Origin: Owenia fusiformis
Taxonomy: Eukaryota > Annelida > Polychaeta > Sabellida > Oweniidae
Reading direction: 5' to 3'
NCBI GenBank assembly: GCA_903813345.2
Contig: CAIIXF020000005.1
Span: forward strand, 18,417,375 to 18,481,374
Length of the DNA stretch: 64,000 bases
Shown: positions 62,767 to 64,000 of the stretch, piece by piece
Numbering within the stretch: the first letter of the stretch is position 1
How the letters are laid out: the number at the start of each line of letters is the position of its first letter
The notes under the pieces: generated by a model
Database searches by the model: none
What the model saw: only the letters and a program-made list of their open reading frames with translations
What the model was told of the DNA's origin: nothing
Translations under genes and position numbers: made by a program

Positions 62767-64000
62767 GTAAGTGATCGCTATAGGTTTAATTATGGTTGCT
62801 ATGCAACCAACAACAATACCATCATTTTATTTGCCATGACATCAGTTACCATAGTTACATAAATACACAGTAAAACCACCCATTACATAGCATCATATAT
62901 ATCCTACATGTTACAATGATATTCCATTTGGTTCCTATCAAATCTAAAACCTAGGATTTCAATATGTTTTTATCTATTGCATGAATACCTGGACTAGTGG
63001 ACTAAGGCTCTATTAATTTAGAAATTCAGATTTCCTTATTTGGTATTTGGTCAGTGTATCACATAGTAATTTTTGTAAAAAAATCGTTCTGATGAGTTGT
63101 AAAAATCATAAGATATCACCTGTTCTCCCTCTAATAATAAATCAATGTGAAAACACTACAATGTTGTGAAGTGAGCAGCTGATCTGTGTTCCCTGTACCC
63201 AGGGGCTGCCATTAATTTCAACTTTTATGCCCCTGGTAAAACTTGACCCACATAGTATGTGTTGTGCTATACTATACTATTGAAATATCACTTCTCAAAT
63301 GCATTCTACCCCTTTTTGCTCAAATCATATTTTCAGGTTCAATTTCATCATCCCTTTGTAATTTTAGAGTTTTCATATACCTATTTTGCATTTCAAAGCA
63401 TCTTACATTTTACTCATGGAATACTACTATACCTTTTGCAGTAGTAAATGTAATGTTTAAGTCACAATAATTGATTACAGGTAATTATACATGTACCAAA
63501 CACATGTGGATCCTTTGATGTTGTAAAGGTAAAGTGTTATACAGAGCCTCAGGGGTGAGCCAGGGTGGTAAATTAGTTGTTTATGAACATCTTCTTATTT
63601 CAAAATGCATCATTGGTATCAACTTAAGATAGAAAATGTCCTGGTGTGGTATTAAACTACAATGGTATACAAATGTTAAATGAGGTATTGATAAAGGGAA
63701 ATGATCTAGAAGCCAAGTCTTAGGAACTAAATGAGTTCAATGAGGTAGTCAACTCAATCTGCCAATTCATAGGGATTCCCAGACCACCTTCCTTGAGATT
63801 TTAAAAATTTCCCCAGTTACCTGAATTCCAAATTCTATTTACGCAATATTTTGTGGGAGAGCCTTTACTCAAATGGTACCATAATCAGCAACTTTTCATT
63901 TCATATTTGAGCATTTGCAACTAAAGACCTGGTGAAAATGATGAGACAAGATACATACACGTAAATCTTTCTCGAAAGCTCACAACTTACGGTTGATGTA
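62767..64000 (+). other. ADAMTS intron 3 (partial)
   Basis: Sequence after the exon 3 donor to the window edge. No metalloprotease exon is seen. A lone CAGTAAAACCACCC at 62868 resembles the left end of the small transposon family, but no right end was found. Confidence 0.6.

Noticed and set aside
62868-62882. CAGTAAAACCACCC as a sixth transposon copy
   Set aside because: No convincing right end downstream and no TA flank.

Overview
This is a stretch of animal nuclear DNA: AT-rich, intron-dominated, with eukaryotic splice sites, minisatellites, small inverted-repeat transposons and one LINE. It carries the beginnings of two host genes arranged head to head. The proteins, the very frequent word TACATGTA and the repeat types suggest a marine invertebrate, perhaps a mollusc or another lophotrochozoan. 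That placement is an inference and I cannot name the species.

Left three quarters (about 1-46600, minus strand): a BRPF (peregrin) gene, the scaffold of MOZ/MORF and HBO1 histone acetyltransferase complexes. Four coding exons are visible (45921-45256, 44054-43177, 37558-37405, 8002-7871). Their splice phases join exactly and give the first 610 residues: C2H2 finger, EPC-like region, PHD1-zinc knuckle-PHD2 module, and the basic/helical segment before the bromodomain. The bromodomain and PWWP exons were not found in the window and presumably lie beyond its left edge. A non-coding first exon near 46430-46600 is likely. The third coding intron spans about 29.4 kb and holds most of the repeats, including a LINE reverse transcriptase ORF (11561-13417) in the opposite orientation.

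Centre (about 46600-47560): a roughly 1 kb shared intergenic region with an ETS-like site and paired TGCGCA words on the BRPF side.

Right quarter (47561-64000, plus strand): the start of an ADAMTS-type secreted metalloprotease. Three exons (47561-47642, 48819-49213, 62616-62766) encode a signal peptide and the reprolysin propeptide up to a cysteine-switch-like Cys-Gly. The catalytic domain lies beyond the right edge.

Repeats: a very homogeneous 71-bp minisatellite (12-737); a 31-bp minisatellite touching the donor of BRPF exon 4 (7540-7858); a 54-bp (2 x 27) array (14785-15600); a 40-bp (2 x 20) array (29555-29875); several shorter arrays; a family of 134-168 bp elements with CAGTAAAACC-type ends and TA flanks; and one 335-bp element with CACTCTTAAAAAT ends. 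I found no wholly new biological system. The best leads are the minisatellite at the splice donor, the possible origin of the 71-bp array from the small transposon family, a nested hairpin at 52294-52388, and an unexplained protein-like open stretch at 8311-8475.
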